A stretch of 7,569 nucleotides of DNA from Chloroflexi bacterium RBG_16_72_14 (GTDB taxonomy: Bacteria; Chloroflexota; Limnocylindria; Limnocylindrales; CSP1-4), in NCBI GenBank assembly GCA_001797035.1, contig MGOE01000012.1, positions 19,341 to 26,909 of the forward strand. Direction: 5' to 3'. This document shows, piece by piece, positions 4,418 through 7,569 of this stretch. The notes under the pieces were generated by a model. The model was not told the DNA's origin. It saw only the letters and a list, made by a program, of their open reading frames with translations, and did not search any database. A program made the position numbers and the translations under genes. The first letter of the stretch is position 1; the number at the start of each line of letters is the position of its first letter.

Positions 4418-6037
4418 ATGACCGACCCGCTGAGCCTGACCGAAGCCAAGCGCCTCGCCGGCACCGCCGACACCATCCTCCTGCGCGCGACGCGGACGGC
4501 GGACCTGGAGACGCCGATCGGCGCCTTCCTGCGCCTCGATGACGGCGTGACGCCCGCCTACCTGCTCGAATCGGTCGAGGGCGGCGAGCGCCTGGGCCGC
4601 TACAGCTTCCTGGGCATCGGGCCGCGGCGCCTGCTCGAGGTCCGCGACGGCCTCGCGCGGACCACCTCGCGCCCGGTGGGCGTCGTGGACTACGCCCCGG
4701 ACCTGCCGGTGACCCAGACCGAGGTGCCGGACCCGCTGGCGGCCCTGCGCGCCTTCGTCCCCCGCCGCCGCGTCGTCCCGGTCGAAGGGATGCCGCGCTT
4801 CACCGGCGGCGCCGTGGGTGCCCTGTCCTACGACGCGATCTCCACTTTCGAGCCGTCCGTCCCTCGCCCGGAGCGGGACCCGGTGGGCGTGCCGCTGGCC
4901 GCGTTCATCGAGACGGACCTCGTGATCGTGTTCGACCACCTCAGCCACCAGCTGTCGGCGATCGCCTCGCTGCACACGGACGCGCCGGACCTCGAAGGCC
5001 GCTACCGGATCGCCGAGCGGGCGATCTTCGAGGCCCTGGAGCGGACGGCGACCCCCAGCGCGGCCGAGCTGGGGCTGTCGTATGCGAGGTCCAACGGGGG
5101 CTCGAATGCCGAGCCTCCCCCGGCGACGGAGCTCGGCCAGGTCGAGACCTCGCTGGGGCGCGACGCCTACATCTCGGCCGTTGAGCACGCGAAGGACGCG
5201 ATCGCGGCCGGTGAGGCGATCCAGGTCGTGCTCGCGCGCCGCCAGTCGTTCGACCTCCCGGCGGGCCCGGACGGCAAGCCGATCGACGGCATCGGCCTGT
5301 ACCGCGCCCTCCGCCGGGTCAACCCCTCGCCGTACCTGTTCTTCACCCGCACGCCGTCATTCGAGGTCGTCGGCGCGAGCCCGGAGCTCCTGCTCCAGGT
5401 CGTCGGCGATCGCATGACCACCCACCCGATCGCCGGCACGCGTCCGCGTGGCGCCACCCCCGCCGACGACGACCGCCTCGCCGACGAGCTCCGCCGCGAC
5501 CCCAAGGAGCGCGCCGAACACGTGATGCTCGTGGACCTCGGGCGCAACGACCTGGGGCGGGTGGCCCGCCCCGGTACCGTCACCACGAGCCAGTACATGG
5601 AGGTGGAGCGGTACAGCCACGTGCTCCACCTGGTGAGCCACGTGGAGGCGAAGCTCCGTTCGGACCTGGACGCACTGGACGCGCTGCGGGCCGTGTTCCC
5701 GGCCGGGACGCTGACCGGCGCGCCCAAGATCCGGGCGATGCAGCTGATCGCCGCCGCCGAGGGCGAGCAGCGGGGGCTGTACGGTGGGGCCGTGGGCTAT
5801 CTCGGGTACGACGGCAACCTCGACACCGCGATCACGATCCGCTCCGCGGTCCTCAAAGGCGGCCAGGCGCACGTCCACACGGGCGCCGGGATCGTGGCGA
5901 GGTCCGTGCCGGAGTCGGAGTTCGAGGAGACCGAGCACAAGGCGAAGGCGATGCAGCGGGCAATCGAGCTGGCGGCGGCGCCGGCCACGCCGAAGCCCGC
6001 GTCGACCCCGAGCCCTGCGGAGGGGGCCGCGTCGTGA
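4418..6037 (+). CDS. trpE: Anthranilate synthase component I
   Basis: The 539-residue large subunit converts chorismate to anthranilate, using ammonia delivered by TrpG; this is the first committed step of tryptophan synthesis, in the cytoplasm. The N-terminal domain has the tryptophan-binding LLES (49-52) and GGERLGRYSFLG (55-66), so feedback inhibition is expected. The chorismate-binding domain shows QVVLARR (269-275), NPSPYLFF (302-309), IAGTRPRG (338-345), LVDLGRNDLGR (371-381), AGTLTGAPK (429-437), YGGAVGYLGYDG, and HTGAGIV (487-493). Length is normal, except for an Ala/Pro-rich tail of about 20 residues. The ATG at 4418 has AAGGA at 4404-4408. The gene is controlled by the T-box just upstream. 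Its stop overlaps the trpG start (GTGA). A PabB role is unlikely given LLES, the UGG-specific leader and trpD downstream. Confidence 0.98.
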   Translation: MTDPLSLTEAKRLAGTADTILLRATRTADLETPIGAFLRLDDGVTPAYLLESVEGGERLGRYSFLGIGPRRLLEVRDGLARTTSRPVGVVDYAPDLPVTQTEVPDPLAALRAFVPRRRVVPVEGMPRFTGGAVGALSYDAISTFEPSVPRPERDPVGVPLAAFIETDLVIVFDHLSHQLSAIASLHTDAPDLEGRYRIAERAIFEALERTATPSAAELGLSYARSNGGSNAEPPPATELGQVETSLGRDAYISAVEHAKDAIAAGEAIQVVLARRQSFDLPAGPDGKPIDGIGLYRALRRVNPSPYLFFTRTPSFEVVGASPELLLQVVGDRMTTHPIAGTRPRGATPADDDRLADELRRDPKERAEHVMLVDLGRNDLGRVARPGTVTTSQYMEVERYSHVLHLVSHVEAKLRSDLDALDALRAVFPAGTLTGAPKIRAMQLIAAAEGEQRGLYGGAVGYLGYDGNLDTAITIRSAVLKGGQAHVHTGAGIVARSVPESEFEETEHKAKAMQRAIELAAAPATPKPASTPSPAEGAAS

Positions 6038-6744
6038 TCCTCGTCATCGACAACTACGACTCGTTCACGTTCAACCTCGTCCAGGCGCTCCAGGCTGCGG
6101 GGGCGGACGTCCGCGTGGTGCGCAACGACGCGCTCACCCGGGACGACGTGGAGGCGCTGGCCGCGGACCCCGATGCAGACCTGCGCGGGATCGTGATCTC
6201 GCCCGGGCCCGGCGACCCGGACACCGCCGGCGTGTCGGTGGACGCGGTCAAGGTGGCGGCGGAGCGGCGGATCCCGCTCCTCGGCGTGTGTCTGGGCATG
6301 CAGTCGATGGCGGCGGCGTACGGGGCGGCGATCGTCCGCGCGCCGACGCTCGTCCACGGCGAGGCGTCCGAGGTGTCACACGACGGCGAGGGGCTGCTCT
6401 CGGGGATGCCGGCGGAGTTCCCGGCCGCCCGGTACCACTCGCTGTGCGTGGACCCGGCCACGCTGCCGGCGGAGCTGTACGTGACCGCGACGTCGCCCGA
6501 GGACGGCGTCGTGATGGGGCTTCGGCACCGCTCGCTGCCGATCGAAGGCGTCCAGTTCCACCCGGAATCGGTGCTCACGCCCGCGGGGCCGCACCTGCTC
6601 GCCAACTTCCTGCGCCTCGCCGGGGAGGGGGAGGCGTCCCGCCTCGACGCGGTTGCCGGATCGTTCGCAACACGCGGAATGACCGAGGATGACGTGTCCG
6701 CGCCCGCCGCCGGGACGGCCGAAGTCACCGGAGCCCCCCGATGA
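6034..6744 (+). CDS. trpG: Anthranilate synthase component II (glutamine amidotransferase)
   Basis: The 236-residue small subunit hydrolyses glutamine and channels ammonia to TrpE. It is a class I amidotransferase: NYDSFTFNLVQ (7-17), SPGPGDP (56-62), nucleophile Cys86 in GVCLGMQ, HGEASEVSHDGEGL (108-121), RYHSLCV (133-139), and the His176/Glu178 pair in GVQFHPES. The canonical fold ends near residue 197. About 38 further residues of low-complexity character (Glu/Ala/Thr) form an unusual tail reaching into the trpD start. The start is GTG at 6034, overlapping the trpE stop by four bases, with GGAGGGGG at 6019-6026, so translational coupling is likely. The same protein could also serve aminodeoxychorismate synthase as PabA, as in some bacteria with a single copy; the operon position favours TrpG. 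Confidence 0.96.
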   Translation: MILVIDNYDSFTFNLVQALQAAGADVRVVRNDALTRDDVEALAADPDADLRGIVISPGPGDPDTAGVSVDAVKVAAERRIPLLGVCLGMQSMAAAYGAAIVRAPTLVHGEASEVSHDGEGLLSGMPAEFPAARYHSLCVDPATLPAELYVTATSPEDGVVMGLRHRSLPIEGVQFHPESVLTPAGPHLLANFLRLAGEGEASRLDAVAGSFATRGMTEDDVSAPAAGTAEVTGAPR

Positions 6745-7569
6745 GCGAGCAGGTCCGCGCCGCGCTGGCGACGATCGTCGAGGGCGGCACCCTCACGGTC
6801 GACGAGGCGCGCGTCGCGATGGGCGCGGTCATGGACGGCGAGGCGACACCCTCGCAGCTGGCCGCGCTGCTCATGGGCCTCCGGATGCGCGGCGAGACCG
6901 TGGAGGAGCTGGCCGGCTTCGCGTCCGCGATGCGCGAGCGCGTCGTCCGCGTGGACGCCCCCGAGGGGACGATCGACGTCGTCGGGACCGGGGGAGACGG
7001 CTCGGGGACGTTCAACATCTCGACGACCGCGGCGCTGATCGTGGCCGCGAGCGGCGTCCCCGTGGCCAAGCACGGCAACCGGGCGATCACGTCGAAGTCG
7101 GGGTCGGCGGACGTGCTCGATGCCCTGGGCATCCGGATCGACCATGACGCGGCGTCGGCCGGCCGCTCGATCCGCGAGCTGGGATTCGCGTTCCTGTTCG
7201 CGCCCTCGTACCACCCGGCCATGCGCCACGCGGGCCCCACGCGTCGCGAGATCGGCGTGCGGACCGCGTTCAACCTGCTGGGGCCGCTGACGAATCCGGC
7301 GGGTGCGCGGCGCGCGCTGATCGGGGTGGGGGATGAGGCCGCGGCACCCAAGATCGCGGAGGTGATCCGGCTGCTGGGGACGGATCGGACGCTCGTCGTG
7401 CACGGGGCCGGGGTGGACGAGCTGCCGCTCGACGGGTCGGGCATGGTCTACGACGTCACGGCGGACGCGATCGTCCTGCGGCGGGTCGACCCGGAGGAGC
7501 TGGGCCTGCGGCGGGCGAAGACGGCGGCCCTGGGCGGGGCGGACCCGGCGGCCAACGCCCGGCTGGTCG
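6741..7569 (+). CDS. trpD: Anthranilate phosphoribosyltransferase, N-terminal ~276 residues (3' end outside window)
   Basis: Transfers the phosphoribosyl group of PRPP to anthranilate, giving phosphoribosylanthranilate, the second step of tryptophan synthesis. The frame is open from ATG at 6741 to the right edge; roughly 65 residues of a typical ~340 are missing. Visible family blocks are VVGTGGDGSGTFNIST (80-95, PRPP/pyrophosphate loop), KHGNRAITSKSGSADVL (110-126), FAPSYHPAMRHAGPTRREIG (153-172, with the anthranilate-contacting Arg region), RTAFNLLGPLTNPA (174-187), and HGAGVDEL (221-228), whose Asp-Glu pair binds magnesium. The start overlaps the trpG stop as ATGA, continuing the coupled operon. 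It is a stand-alone TrpD, not fused to TrpG as in enterobacteria. trpC or another pathway gene probably follows outside the window. Confidence 0.98.
   Translation, partial: MSEQVRAALATIVEGGTLTVDEARVAMGAVMDGEATPSQLAALLMGLRMRGETVEELAGFASAMRERVVRVDAPEGTIDVVGTGGDGSGTFNISTTAALIVAASGVPVAKHGNRAITSKSGSADVLDALGIRIDHDAASAGRSIRELGFAFLFAPSYHPAMRHAGPTRREIGVRTAFNLLGPLTNPAGARRALIGVGDEAAAPKIAEVIRLLGTDRTLVVHGAGVDELPLDGSGMVYDVTADAIVLRRVDPEELGLRRAKTAALGGADPAANARLV

Noticed and set aside
3279..4418. Long minus-strand open frames opposite the zinc-finger gene and the T-box
   Set aside because: They are GC-bias shadows: protein composition is Arg/Gly/Ala-rich with no domain pattern, and they overlap a well-supported plus-strand gene and a structured leader RNA.
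6054..7403. 449-codon minus-strand open frame opposite trpG and trpD
   Set aside because: The plus strand encodes two complete sets of amidotransferase and phosphoribosyltransferase motifs. The antisense reading has none and is an Arg/Ala/Asp-rich shadow.

Overview
The window is a GC-rich piece of bacterial chromosome holding ordinary housekeeping genes. The most informative element is a complete tRNA-sensing T-box leader in front of a tryptophan operon. The strong G/C bias at third codon positions, trpE-trpG-trpD joined by 4-base overlaps, a tryptophan T-box, and a proline-rich RDD membrane protein together suggest a high-GC Chloroflexota lineage (Limnocylindria/Ellin6529-like) or, less likely, an actinobacterium. 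This placement is an inference from gene style and is not proven by any marker in the window.

Left part (1-1615): the C-terminal ~250 residues of seryl-tRNA synthetase (serS) run off the left edge. A small three-helix RDD-domain membrane protein follows on the same strand after 54 bases. The 247-base gap behind it carries a short imperfect duplication of the RDD gene's 3' end and several GC-rich hairpins. These lie where transcription from the left should meet transcription of the convergent gene.

Middle (1616-4043): a secreted polysaccharide deacetylase on the minus strand has two copies of an N-terminal GWWV-type module and then a NodB domain. It is divergent from a tRNA-Ser(UGA) gene on the plus strand. 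A 413-base non-coding stretch rich in short palindromes comes next. After it lies a small protein combining a UBP-type zinc finger with a C-terminal segment that resembles the helicase-associated (HA) domain.

Right part (4044-7569): a good sigma-70-like promoter (TTGACG-N18-TAGACT) sits directly behind the zinc-finger gene. About 20 bases later a T-box riboswitch begins, with an AGTA/GAA specifier loop that presents TGG (Trp), the T-box sequence TGGCACCGCG, and a terminator hairpin. It leads into trpE, trpG and trpD (the last cut by the right edge). The reading is that uncharged tRNA-Trp stabilises the antiterminator and switches on chorismate-to-anthranilate-to-phosphoribosylanthranilate synthesis, while the TrpE protein keeps the usual feedback site. 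I found no mobile element, CRISPR array or clearly new defence-type system. The items most worth a second look are the T-box with its weak U-tract, the zinc finger/HA fusion, the palindrome cluster upstream of that gene, and the atypical deacetylase.
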